From Flavobacterium weaverense (GTDB lineage Bacteria > Bacteroidota > Bacteroidia > Flavobacteriales > Flavobacteriaceae): DNA of 64,000 nucleotides. The translations under genes were made by a program, and so were the position numbers. The notes below the pieces were generated by a model. That model saw nothing but the letters and a program-made list of their open reading frames with translations. It was not told the DNA's origin and made no database searches. The stretch lies in assembly GCF_003688495.1 (NCBI RefSeq), contig NZ_REFH01000008.1, positions 659,717 through 723,716 on the forward strand, written 5' to 3'. Positions 8,286 to 16,441 of the stretch are shown in pieces (positions within the stretch are counted from its first letter, which is position 1; the number at the start of each line of letters is the position of its first letter).

Positions 8286-8421
8286 GGGCGTGTCCCGCAG
8301 TTTACTTCGTCGTTCCTCCTCGCAACTTCGGGTCGGGCTTTACGTTCCCGCTTTTATTTATTAAGTCTCGTTTTTCAAACGAAGCTCAATAAATAAAGAG
8401 CTCCACTTCAATCCCTCACGC
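8286..8421 (-). repeat. Family 2 dispersed repeat, copy 1 (minus orientation)
   Basis: Read on the minus strand: GCGTGAGGGATTGAAGTGG, then stem TTTATTTATT / AATAAATAAA with its own apical hairpin (CTTCGTTTGAAAAACGAG), then AGCGGGAAC and GTAAAGCCCGACCCG, ending GGGACACGCCC. It lies in the gene-free region between the convergent Rrf2 and TauE genes (8261-8583). The rest of that stretch is AT-rich with nothing else visible. Compare copies at 17782, 19729, 30484 and 38790. Confidence 0.75.
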
Positions 8422-8583
8422 AAAAAAATCGATTTCAGTTTTAAAATCTTTTATAAAACAACATTTTAGAAGATCTCGTTAATAAAAATAACAATCGATT
8501 ATATTTTCTTAAATGTCTTCTATAGTTTAAAAAAAGAAATTAATTTCTTCAAAATTAAAATACCGCATCGCAAAACCTAAAAA

Positions 8584-9366
8584 CTAAAAAAGCAATTTAT
8601 ATCCCACCATAAAGAGCATAATTGCGATCGCGTTTCTCAAAAACAAATCTGGAACTTTTCCGCTAAGCATACTTCCAAAATAAATTCCAGGAAGAGAACC
8701 CAGTAATAATTGTCCCAACAAGCCTAAATCTAAATTTCCCATAGATGCGTGCCCTAAACCAGCAACAAGTGTCAACGGAACAGCGTGAGCAATTTCAGTT
8801 CCCACTAGTCGTGGAGTTGCCAGAAGAGGATATAGGAAAAACAAAGTGACAGTTCCTAAAGCTCCGGCTCCAATTGATGTTAGTGTAACTGTTGCGCCAA
8901 GTAATATTCCAATTGCGACTGTCAGTAAATTGCGCGTTTTACTTTCGCTATGAAATTTATTGCCAGCGTGTTTTTGAGACAGAATCATCAATTTCTTTTT
9001 AAATAAAACCGCTATTGATGTAAGGATAAGTGCCCAACCTAATCCGTATTTTATTATGTCGTTCAATGCGGTTACATCGGTTTTTATACTGTGTAAAATC
9101 CACAATGTTAGTAAAGCCGCTGGAACACTTCCTAGCGATAGCCAACCCGTAATAGACCAGTTGATGTTTTGTTTTTTATGATGGACATAGATACCGCCCA
9201 TTTTAGTAAAAGCTGCATACAATAAATCAGTGCCGACTGCGGTTGTAGGTGGGATTCCAAACCATAATAAGATAGGAGTCATCAAAGAGCCACCGCCTAC
9301 ACCTGTCATGCCTACAATGAAACCCACAAGTAATCCTGCAATTACTAACCCGAATTGGAAATCCAT
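8584..9366 (-). CDS. TauE/SafE family sulfite/sulfur-compound transporter
   Basis: A 260-residue membrane protein with 7-8 hydrophobic helices. The duplicated family motif is visible: GMTGVGGGSLMTPILLWFGIPPTTAVGTDL near the N-terminus and TSIGAGALGTV plus LVGTEIAHAVPL in the second half. ATG at 9366 is preferred over the in-frame TTG 18 bases upstream, because MDFQFGLV leads straight into the first helix. Family members export sulfite/sulfoacetate or move sulfate. It is divergent from cysH and has the same operator motif upstream (9401-9423), so a role in sulfate or sulfite transport with this operon is likely. Confidence 0.88.
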   Translation of the reverse strand: MDFQFGLVIAGLLVGFIVGMTGVGGGSLMTPILLWFGIPPTTAVGTDLLYAAFTKMGGIYVHHKKQNINWSITGWLSLGSVPAALLTLWILHSIKTDVTALNDIIKYGLGWALILTSIAVLFKKKLMILSQKHAGNKFHSESKTRNLLTVAIGILLGATVTLTSIGAGALGTVTLFFLYPLLATPRLVGTEIAHAVPLTLVAGLGHASMGNLDLGLLGQLLLGSLPGIYFGSMLSGKVPDLFLRNAIAIMLFMVGYKLLF

Positions 9367-9400
9367 AAAATTTTTTTTCGACAAAAATAATAATATTTTA

Positions 9401-9423
9401 TAATCATCCTATCGGGAAAGTAG
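9401..9423 (-). promoter_or_regulatory. Putative sulfur-regulator operator, tauE side
   Basis: The minus strand reads CTACTTTCCCGATAGG, matching CTACTATTCCGATAGG at 9645-9660 in 14 of 16 positions. It lies 35-57 bases upstream of the transporter ATG. See the paired site at 9645. Confidence 0.6.
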
Positions 9424-9604
9424 ACTAATTAATATATTTTAGTTAGAATTATGTGAAATGTAAACTAGCAAACTATTTTTTGAGAATATATTAAAATAAT
9501 TGTGACAGTTTAAGAATTCCATAAAAATAATACTTAATCTCTTCAAAGCCTTTGCTATCAAGCGCTAAGAAGCGAACTAAAATTGAATAAAATATTTTTT
9601 TTTA

Positions 9605-9635
9605 TTTTGTTTTCTAAAATTATGTATTACATTTG
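9605..9635 (+). promoter_or_regulatory. Promoter of the cysH operon
   Basis: TTTTG at 9605-9609 and TACATTTG at 9628-9635 are spaced by 18 bp, close to the Bacteroidota consensus (TTG, ~19-20 bp, TAnnTTTG). The start of transcription would be near 9642, just before the palindromic operator. No gene lies in 9367-9687. Apart from the promoter and two operators I see only AT-rich sequence. Confidence 0.75.
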
Positions 9636-9644
9636 CAATTCAAT

Positions 9645-9667
9645 CTACTATTCCGATAGGGTAATAG
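9645..9667 (+). promoter_or_regulatory. Palindromic operator at the cysH promoter
   Basis: The 23-base site has dyad symmetry CTAnTA-n2-C-n5-G-n2-TAnTAG and starts with CTACTATTCCGATAGG. It directly follows the predicted transcription start, a position suited to repression. A second copy in reverse lies upstream of the divergent transporter. The Rrf2 protein at 7850 is the likeliest ligand, by inference. Confidence 0.6.
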
Positions 9668-9687
9668 ATTTAAAATAACATACAATA

Positions 9688-10398
9688 ATGAGTATAATAC
9701 TAGCGCAACAATTAAGTGAAAAAACGAAAAACTTCTCAATAGACGAGACGTTACGTTTTCTAGCTGCTGAATTTCAAAACGAAATAGTTTTTTCAACTTC
9801 TTTTGGGCAAGAAGATCAAGTAATTACTGCGCTAATTGCTACCGATGATTTGCCAATCACCATTTTTACTTTGGATACAGGCCGATTGTTTCAGGAAACT
9901 TATGATGTATTTCATAAAACATTGAAAAAGTATAAAAAAGAGATTAAAGTTTACTTTCCTGAGTCTGTCGCTGTAGAAGAATTACTGAATAAAAAAGGTC
10001 CGAACAGTTTTTATGAAAGTATTGAAAATAGAAAAGAATGCTGTTTTATTCGAAAAGTAGCACCGCTAACCAAAGCATTAAGTGGAAATAAAATTTGGAT
10101 TACAGGCTTGAGAGCAGAGCAATCAGAAAATAGAAATGATTTGGATTTTTTTGAATATGATGCGCATTTCAAGATCATCAAATTCAATCCGTTATTGAAA
10201 TGGACGTTAGAAGAAGTTCAACACTATATTGATCATCATAATGTGCCACAAAATGTTTTACACAAACAAGGATTTATAAGCATTGGTTGCGCTCCTTGTA
10301 CAAGAGCGATTGCTGCAGGAGAAGATATTCGAGCAGGAAGATGGTGGTGGGAATCCAGCCATAAAGAATGTGGTTTGCATGAGGCGAAGAAAGAGTAA
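9688..10398 (+). CDS. cysH: Adenylyl-sulfate (APS) / phosphoadenylyl-sulfate reductase
   Basis: 236 residues of the PAPS reductase family. It reduces APS or PAPS to sulfite in the cytoplasm. SFGQEDQV is the nucleotide-binding loop and ITGLRAEQSENR is the substrate block. The cysteine set Cys118-Cys119 and Cys201-x2-Cys204 is the [4Fe-4S] ligand pattern of APS-using reductases. Cys228 in ECGLH is the catalytic cysteine. The Fe-S pattern and the lack of a cysC kinase nearby point to APS as substrate. First gene of the sulfate operon, behind a good promoter and operator; next gene is 97 bases downstream. Confidence 0.93.
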   Translation: MSIILAQQLSEKTKNFSIDETLRFLAAEFQNEIVFSTSFGQEDQVITALIATDDLPITIFTLDTGRLFQETYDVFHKTLKKYKKEIKVYFPESVAVEELLNKKGPNSFYESIENRKECCFIRKVAPLTKALSGNKIWITGLRAEQSENRNDLDFFEYDAHFKIIKFNPLLKWTLEEVQHYIDHHNVPQNVLHKQGFISIGCAPCTRAIAAGEDIRAGRWWWESSHKECGLHEAKKE

Positions 10399-10495
10399 AG
10401 AACAAAGAGAGTATAAAATATGATAATAGTGAGAGATTTTAGATGAGGCTACACAAACCTCGAACTTTTAACCTTAAACTTTTAAACAAAGAAAA

Positions 10496-11395
10496 ATGAG
10501 TACGACATTAAAAACAAATGCTTTAGAAAGCGAGGCGATATATATTTTTAGAGAAGTTATTTCTCAGTTTGACAAACCGGTTTTGCTTTTTTCAGGTGGA
10601 AAGGATTCAATTACTTTAGTGCGATTAGCTCAAAAAGCATTTTTTCCAGCTAAAATTCCTTTTCCATTGTTACATGTAGATACTGGTCATAATTTCCCTG
10701 AAACTATCGAGTTTAGAGACCGATTGGTTAAAGAATTAGGTTTAGAACTTATCGTTAGAAACGTTCAAGATGCTATCGACGAAGGTAAAGTAGTTGAGGA
10801 ATCAGGAAAATATTCGAGTAGAAATAGTTTGCAAACTACTACACTTCTTGATGCAATCGAAGAATTTAAATTTGATGCTTGCATTGGTGGTGCTCGTCGC
10901 GATGAAGAAAAAGCGAGAGCTAAAGAACGCATTTTTTCTGTTCGTGATGATTTTGGTCAATGGGATGAAAAAAATCAACGTCCTGAATTATTTGATTTGC
11001 TAAATGGCAAAATTGAAAATGGTCAAAATGTTCGAGTTTTCCCAATTTCAAACTGGACAGAGCTGGATGTTTGGAGTTATATCGAACAAGAACAAATTGA
11101 AATTCCATCTATTTATTTTTCACATAAACGCAAAGTCTTTATGCGAGATGGCTTGATTTGGTCTCATTCTCCTTTTGTATATCAAGAGGAAGATGAAGAA
11201 ATCGAAGAAAGAATTGTTCGTTTCAGGACTGTGGGAGATATGAGTTGCACTGCTGCAGTTGATTCTTACGCTGCAACAATTACTGAGGTTGTCGGCGAAA
11301 TTAGGACATCTACCATTTCTGAAAGAGGTGCTAGAATTGATGACAAACGTTCAGAAGCCGCAATGGAGAAAAGAAAACAACAAGGATACTTTTAG
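10496..11395 (+). CDS. cysD: Sulfate adenylyltransferase subunit 2
   Basis: 299 residues, normal length. It makes APS from ATP and sulfate together with the GTPase subunit CysN. The PP-loop LLFSGGKDSITL (about residues 30-41) binds ATP. GARRDEEKARAKERIFSVRD and QWDEKNQRPELFDLLNG are CysD signature blocks, and the C-terminus ends in RGARIDDKRSEAAMEKRKQQGYF-type sequence typical of the subunit. Second gene of the operon, 97 bases after cysH and 111 before cysN, with low-complexity AT-rich spacers. Confidence 0.96.
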   Translation: MSTTLKTNALESEAIYIFREVISQFDKPVLLFSGGKDSITLVRLAQKAFFPAKIPFPLLHVDTGHNFPETIEFRDRLVKELGLELIVRNVQDAIDEGKVVEESGKYSSRNSLQTTTLLDAIEEFKFDACIGGARRDEEKARAKERIFSVRDDFGQWDEKNQRPELFDLLNGKIENGQNVRVFPISNWTELDVWSYIEQEQIEIPSIYFSHKRKVFMRDGLIWSHSPFVYQEEDEEIEERIVRFRTVGDMSCTAAVDSYAATITEVVGEIRTSTISERGARIDDKRSEAAMEKRKQQGYF

Positions 11396-11506
11396 GAAAT
11401 CATTTTAAATTATAAATTATGAATGTTTGAATTATTTCTGATGCATTTAAAATTCAACATTTAAAATAAAGTTTAGAATTCAATATTTAAAATAAAACAA
11501 AAACTG

Positions 11507-12751
11507 ATGGAAGTTTTAAAAATAGCAACAGCAGGAAGTGTAGATGATGGAAAAAGCACTTTAATTGGGAGATTATTGTATGATACGCAATCATTAACGT
11601 CGGATAAATTAGAAGCAATCGAAAAAAGTAGCAAGCAAAAAGGATATGATTATCTTGATTTTTCATTAGCAACTGACGGATTAGTTGCCGAGAGAGAACA
11701 AGGAATTACAATAGATGTAGCGCATATTTATTTTTCGACAGCCAAGAAAAGTTACATCATTGCTGATACGCCAGGCCACGTAGAATATACAAGAAACATG
11801 GTGACAGGAGCTTCGACTTCGCAAGTTTCAATTATTTTGATAGATGCTAGAAAAGGAGTTATTGAGCAAACCTACCGTCACTTTTTTATCAATAATTTAT
11901 TGAGAGTAAAAGATGTGATTGTTGCCGTTAATAAAATGGATTTAGTTGACTATTCTGAAGAAGTGTACAATAAAATCAAAGAAGATTTTCAAGCGTTAAA
12001 TGAAAAAAGCTCCTACAAAGAACAAAATGTAAGTTACATTCCATTAAGTGCTTTAACAGGAGATAATGTGGTAGAAACATTAGGAAAAATGCCTTGGTAC
12101 ACTGGACAAACTATTCTGCAACATTTGGAAGGATTAGAGTCAAAAGATATCTATGATAATGGAAAAGCACGTTTTCCTGTACAAACGGTAATCCGTCCTA
12201 AGACAGAAGAATACCACGATTTTAGAGGGTATGCTGGTAAATTATACGGTAACAATATCAAAGTTGGAGATGCTGTGACTGTTCTTCCTTCTTTAACCAA
12301 ATCTAAAGTAAGAAACATTCACTTTTTCGATAAACAATTTAGTGAAGCAAGCGTTGGTTCCTCCATTACTCTTGAATTAGAAAATGATATTAATGTCACT
12401 AGAGGAGACATGATTGTAAAATCAGATGAACTTCCTAGAATAGAAAAAGACATCACTACAACCGTTTGCTGGATGGACAGCAAAAAATTATTTGCAGGAG
12501 CTAAATATTATATTCAGCATAACACAAATAGAGTTTTAGCTAAAATTGATAGTGTTAAAAACGTTATCGCAACTGATTATTCAGGTGCTATTCCAGCTAC
12601 TCAATTATCCATTAATGAAATTGGAGAAGTCACAATTAAATTAAGTAAAGCTCTTTATTTTGATTCTCACAACGATAATAAATCAAATGGCGCTTTTATT
12701 TTAATTGATGCCTCCACAAACACTACAGCTGGAGTTGGTTTTATAAAGTAG
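11507..12751 (+). CDS. cysN: Sulfate adenylyltransferase subunit 1 (GTPase)
   Basis: 414 residues: a translational-GTPase-like protein whose GTP hydrolysis drives APS synthesis by CysD. G1 is GSVDDGKSTLIG (about residues 11-22), G3 DTPGHVEY, G4 NKMDLVD, and beta-barrel domains follow. It is somewhat shorter than the proteobacterial subunit and carries no CysC (APS kinase) domain, so APS is not visibly converted to PAPS here. ATG start at 11507 is well placed. A family 1 palindromic element occupies the 107-base gap before the sulfite reductase gene. Confidence 0.95.
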   Translation: MEVLKIATAGSVDDGKSTLIGRLLYDTQSLTSDKLEAIEKSSKQKGYDYLDFSLATDGLVAEREQGITIDVAHIYFSTAKKSYIIADTPGHVEYTRNMVTGASTSQVSIILIDARKGVIEQTYRHFFINNLLRVKDVIVAVNKMDLVDYSEEVYNKIKEDFQALNEKSSYKEQNVSYIPLSALTGDNVVETLGKMPWYTGQTILQHLEGLESKDIYDNGKARFPVQTVIRPKTEEYHDFRGYAGKLYGNNIKVGDAVTVLPSLTKSKVRNIHFFDKQFSEASVGSSITLELENDINVTRGDMIVKSDELPRIEKDITTTVCWMDSKKLFAGAKYYIQHNTNRVLAKIDSVKNVIATDYSGAIPATQLSINEIGEVTIKLSKALYFDSHNDNKSNGAFILIDASTNTTAGVGFIK

Positions 12752-12841
12752 ATCCTCCTAACCCGCCTCGGAATAAACAACCATTTAAGACAACCACTTT
12801 CCATAACGGCTCCCCCTACTTCGTAGGGGGTCGGGGGAAGG
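12752..12841. repeat. Paired palindromic element, family 1, copy C
   Basis: Left arm ATCCTCCTAACCCGCCTCGG begins directly after the cysN stop. Right arm CGGCTCCCCCTACTTCGTAG continues GGGGGTCGGGGGAAGG and ends 17 bases before ATG 12859. The left arm has lost its internal pairing, while the right arm still forms a strong hairpin (CCCCCTACTTCGTAGGGGG). Confidence 0.8.
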
Positions 12842-12858
12842 AAAAATAATACTAGGAA

Positions 12859-14952
12859 ATGCAAAGTTTTAGAACAGAATTAGAAAATCCAATCGTCGAA
12901 AAAGAAATAATTGATTTAGAAAAAAAGATTCATGCTTTTCGTGGCGGAACAATTGATGGAGAACGTTTTCGCAGTCTTCGTTTAGCACGAGGGATTTATG
13001 GTCAACGCCAAGAAGGAGTTCAAATGATACGCATTAAATTACCTTTTGGAAAAGTAACTAGCGAGCAATTAGTGCGTATTACAAAAGTTTCTGATGAATA
13101 TTCAACAGGCCGTTTGCATATTACCACACGTCAAGATATACAGATTCACTATGTCAGTCTAGACAGAACACCTGAACTTTGGGCAAATTTAGCTAAAGAT
13201 GATATCACATTGCGTGAAGCTTGTGGAAATACGGTTCGCAATATTACAGCGAGCGAATTAGCAGGCGTAGATGTTAACGAACCTTTTGATGTCTCGCCAT
13301 ATGCTCATGGAATGTTTCAATATCTATTGCGAAATCCTATTTGCCAAGAAATGGGACGTAAATTCAAAATTTCATTTTCTTCGTCTGATGAAGATACTGC
13401 TCTAAGTTATTTACATGATTTAGGATTTATTCCAAAAATTGTTAATGGAAAAAGAGGATTCAAAGTGATGCTTGGCGGTGGATTAGGTTCTCAACCTATT
13501 CACGCAGAACTTTTAAGCGAATTTATTCCTGCAAACGAAATTGTTCCAACGGCTGAAGGTATCATTCGCGTTTTTGATAGACATGGGGAACGCAATAAAA
13601 GAATGAAAGCACGTATGAAGTTTTTAATTAAAGACATTGGAAAAGAAGCTTTTCTAGAATTGGTTGAAAAAGAGAAAAAAGCAATCGCTTTTGAAACATA
13701 TGAAATTGACATCACAGGATTTGACGAAGTCATTCCAGAAACTTTATTGCAAGTGCCCAAAGTTATCATTGCGGATACTTCCGCTTATGAAAAGTGGAAA
13801 AAATCAAATGTTATCCCGCAAAAACAAAAAGGATATGTAGCCATTGGAATCAAAGTACTTTTAGGTGATTTTTATACTGATAAAGCGAGGGTTTTAGCAG
13901 ACTTAATAAAAAATTATGCGGCTAATGAATTACGTTTTTCATTGCGTCAAAATATTGTGATTCGAAATGTGAAAGAAGAAAATCTTCCTTTTTTTTATCA
14001 AGAATTGGCTAAATTAGATATGGTCGCTCCAGGATACAATTCAACTGCAGATATTACCGCTTGTCCTGGAACTGATACCTGTAACCTCGGAATTGCTAGT
14101 AGTACCGGAATTGCAGAAGAACTTGAGAAAGTTATTGAAGCCGAATATCCTCACTATAAAAACAATAGCGAAATTGAAATAAAAATTAGCGGTTGTATGA
14201 ATGCTTGCGGACAACACAATATGTCAGCAATTGGTTTTCAAGGAATGTCAATAAATGCTGGGAAATTAGTAGCTCCTGCTTTGCAAGTTCTTTTGGGTGG
14301 CGCAAACCTAGGAAACGGGAAAGGTCGTTTTGCTGATAAAGTAATCAAAATTCCCAGCCGACGAGGACCTGAAGCGTTGCGATATATTTTAAATGATTTC
14401 GATGCAAATGCAAACGGATCTTCATTTGTAAATTATTATGAAGAAAAAGGTGAGAAGTATTTCTACGAAATTTTAAAACCTTTAGCTACTATAACCAACC
14501 TCACAGAAGCTGATTTTGTTGATTGGGGAAATGCTGATAATTACGTGAAGGCTGTTGGAGTTGGTGAATGTGCTGGCGTCGTGATTGATTTAGTAGCGAC
14601 TTTATTATTAGAAGCTAAAGATAAATTAACGTTTGCGAGAGAAGCTTTCGAAGAGAAAAAATGGTCAGACGCTATTTATCATGCGTATTCTGGTTTTGTA
14701 AATGGTGCTAAAGCATTGCTACTTTCTGAAAACCAAAAAACGAATCATCAGGCAGGAATAATAGAATTATTTGATACCGTTTTTGTAGAAACGAATAAAA
14801 TTCCCTTTCAAACTTCATTCAAAGATTTAGTTTTCCAAATCAATAAGAATGAACCTTGTGAGGCTTTCGCCAAAAAATACATACAACAAGCAATCACGTT
14901 TTTTGATACAATAGAAGAGTTCAGAGCTAAAGAATTAATATATGAAAAATAG
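12859..14952 (+). CDS. Siroheme sulfite (nitrite/sulfite) reductase with C-terminal HEPN domain
   Basis: 697 residues. Residues ~1-560 are a nitrite/sulfite reductase: two ferredoxin-like half domains (FGKVTSEQL; RFSLRQNIVIRNV) and the coupled [4Fe-4S]-siroheme ligands Cys402-x5-Cys408 and Cys446-x3-Cys450. RLHITTRQDIQIHYV carries siroheme-binding arginines. It reduces sulfite to sulfide with six electrons, probably from ferredoxin, since a ferredoxin-NADP reductase is encoded at 16442. Residues ~575-690 form a helical HEPN-like domain (AREAFEEKKWSDAIYHAYSG...), absent from enterobacterial CysI; its role is unknown. The operon (cysDN upstream, siroheme genes downstream) favours sulfite over nitrite. 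The 3' end overlaps cobA by 11 bases. Confidence 0.9.
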   Translation: MQSFRTELENPIVEKEIIDLEKKIHAFRGGTIDGERFRSLRLARGIYGQRQEGVQMIRIKLPFGKVTSEQLVRITKVSDEYSTGRLHITTRQDIQIHYVSLDRTPELWANLAKDDITLREACGNTVRNITASELAGVDVNEPFDVSPYAHGMFQYLLRNPICQEMGRKFKISFSSSDEDTALSYLHDLGFIPKIVNGKRGFKVMLGGGLGSQPIHAELLSEFIPANEIVPTAEGIIRVFDRHGERNKRMKARMKFLIKDIGKEAFLELVEKEKKAIAFETYEIDITGFDEVIPETLLQVPKVIIADTSAYEKWKKSNVIPQKQKGYVAIGIKVLLGDFYTDKARVLADLIKNYAANELRFSLRQNIVIRNVKEENLPFFYQELAKLDMVAPGYNSTADITACPGTDTCNLGIASSTGIAEELEKVIEAEYPHYKNNSEIEIKISGCMNACGQHNMSAIGFQGMSINAGKLVAPALQVLLGGANLGNGKGRFADKVIKIPSRRGPEALRYILNDFDANANGSSFVNYYEEKGEKYFYEILKPLATITNLTEADFVDWGNADNYVKAVGVGECAGVVIDLVATLLLEAKDKLTFAREAFEEKKWSDAIYHAYSGFVNGAKALLLSENQKTNHQAGIIELFDTVFVETNKIPFQTSFKDLVFQINKNEPCEAFAKKYIQQAITFFDTIEEFRAKELIYEK

Positions 14953-15718
14953 AATCAAACCTCAAGTAACTCTAGTTGGTGCGGGTCCAGGAGATCCAGA
15001 TTTACTAACAATAAAAGGAGCAAAAGCTTTGGCAGAAGCCGATGTCGTTTTGTACGATGCGCTATCAAATGATGAACTATTATCTTTTGCACCTAAAAAC
15101 GCATTAAAAATATTTGTTGGAAAAAGAAAGGGTTGCCATGCATACACGCAAGAGGAAATTAACCAATTAATTGTAGACAATGCACTTACTTATGGCCATG
15201 TGGTTCGTTTGAAAGGTGGAGATCCATTTATTTTTGGAAGAGGAAGTGAGGAAATAGAATTCGTAGAAAGTTTCGGAATTCCCACATTTGTAATTCCTGG
15301 AATTTCATCCTCGATTGCGGTTCCTGCAACGCAAGGAATTTCGTTGACAAAAAGAGGAGTTTCAGAGAGCTTTTGGGTAATTACAGGAACAACTTCAACA
15401 AGAAAATTGTCTAATGATGTTGCTTTAGCGGCTCAATCAACAGCAACAGTAGTAATATTAATGGGAATGAGTAAGTTAGATGAAATTGTTGCTTTATTCC
15501 AAAAAGAGTCTAAAGGAGAAGTGGCAGTTGCAATTATTCAAAACGGAACAACACCTCAAGAGAAATTAGGAGTTGGAACAATCGACAGCATTCAAAAAGT
15601 CGTTTCAGAGAACAAATTGAGTTCTCCAGCGATTATCGTAATTGGCGAAGTTGTCAGAGAAAGTAATAAGTTAAAAGGCTTCTACGAAGAATTTGTCTCT
15701 TCTAAAATACTATTGTAA
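14942..15718 (+). CDS. cobA: Uroporphyrinogen-III C-methyltransferase
   Basis: 258 residues, SUMT family. It methylates uroporphyrinogen III twice with SAM to give precorrin-2 for siroheme. Family motifs: VTLVGAGPGDPDLLT at the N-terminus, VRLKGGDPFIFGRG, VIPGISSSIAVPA and the GTTPQEKLG region. It overlaps the sulfite reductase gene by 11 bases and the next gene by one base (TAATG), so translational coupling is likely. It supplies the cofactor of the upstream enzyme. Confidence 0.95.
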   Translation: MKNRIKPQVTLVGAGPGDPDLLTIKGAKALAEADVVLYDALSNDELLSFAPKNALKIFVGKRKGCHAYTQEEINQLIVDNALTYGHVVRLKGGDPFIFGRGSEEIEFVESFGIPTFVIPGISSSIAVPATQGISLTKRGVSESFWVITGTTSTRKLSNDVALAAQSTATVVILMGMSKLDEIVALFQKESKGEVAVAIIQNGTTPQEKLGVGTIDSIQKVVSENKLSSPAIIVIGEVVRESNKLKGFYEEFVSSKILL

Positions 15719-16362
15719 TGAAACAAGAAGAATCATTTTCTAAAATTCACGACTCGGCTCTCCTCTCCTTCGGAGAGGGGTTGGGGGAGAGGAATGAATT
15801 GTATCCCATTTTCTTAAAAGTGCATCAGCTAAATGTACTTATAGTTGGCGGCGGAAATGTAGGATTAGAAAAATTATCTTTTTTATTAAAATCTAGTCCG
15901 AAAGCTATTGTTGAAGTCGTAGCTCCGCGATTTTTACCAGAACTAGTCGATTTAGTACATCAACATGATTCGGTAAAACTGACAATGAAAAAATTCAAGA
16001 AAAGAATGCTCAAAAAAAGGCATTTGGTTATTGCTTGCACGGATGATTTAGAAGTAAATAAAAAGATCTACGACTTATCAAGAGAAAGATACTTGCTTTG
16101 CAATATCGCTGATACGCCTCAGTTGTGTGATTATTATCTGGGCGGAATTGTCACTAAAGGCAACGTAAAAATTGCTATATCAACTAATGGTAAATCTCCG
16201 ACAACAGCTAAAAGGCTGCGACAATTTTTTGAAGAAGTAATCCCAGATGATATTAATAAAATGGTAGAAAACTTAAATGAATATCGGAAAACTTTGAAAG
16301 GAAACTTTGAAGAAAAAGTCGAAAAAATGAATAAGATTACTGAAACGTTAAAAAATATATAA
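15718..16362 (+). CDS. Precorrin-2 dehydrogenase / sirohydrochlorin ferrochelatase (CysG N-domain, Met8-like)
   Basis: 214 residues. NELYPIFLKV followed by LIVGGGNVGLEKL is the normal N-terminus and NAD-binding site of this family, and GNVKIAISTNGKSPTTAKRLR is the conserved C-terminal block. It oxidises precorrin-2 and inserts iron to finish siroheme. Residues ~12-25 (DSALLSFGEGLGER) are not family sequence: they are the translation of a family 1 palindrome (15751-15792) lying between the coupled start codon (overlapping the cobA stop) and the conserved domain. The ATG at 15795 is out of frame, so the element must be translated. Function should be unaffected, since it is an N-terminal extension. 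Confidence 0.9.
   Translation: MKQEESFSKIHDSALLSFGEGLGERNELYPIFLKVHQLNVLIVGGGNVGLEKLSFLLKSSPKAIVEVVAPRFLPELVDLVHQHDSVKLTMKKFKKRMLKKRHLVIACTDDLEVNKKIYDLSRERYLLCNIADTPQLCDYYLGGIVTKGNVKIAISTNGKSPTTAKRLRQFFEEVIPDDINKMVENLNEYRKTLKGNFEEKVEKMNKITETLKNI
15751..15792. repeat. Family 1 palindromic element, half copy D, inside a coding region
   Basis: CGGCTCTCCTCTCCTTCGG is followed by AGAGGGGTTGGGGGAGAGG, the same right-arm hairpin as in copies A, C and E. It is read in frame near the N-terminus of the siroheme gene; its length (a multiple of 3) keeps the frame. Confidence 0.85.
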
Positions 16363-16441
16363 AAAGTTCCTGTAGATTTAAAGGAATGATAAAAATCATA
16401 AAAAGGAGAAGCAAATATTCGTTTCTTTGTAAACTCAAAAA

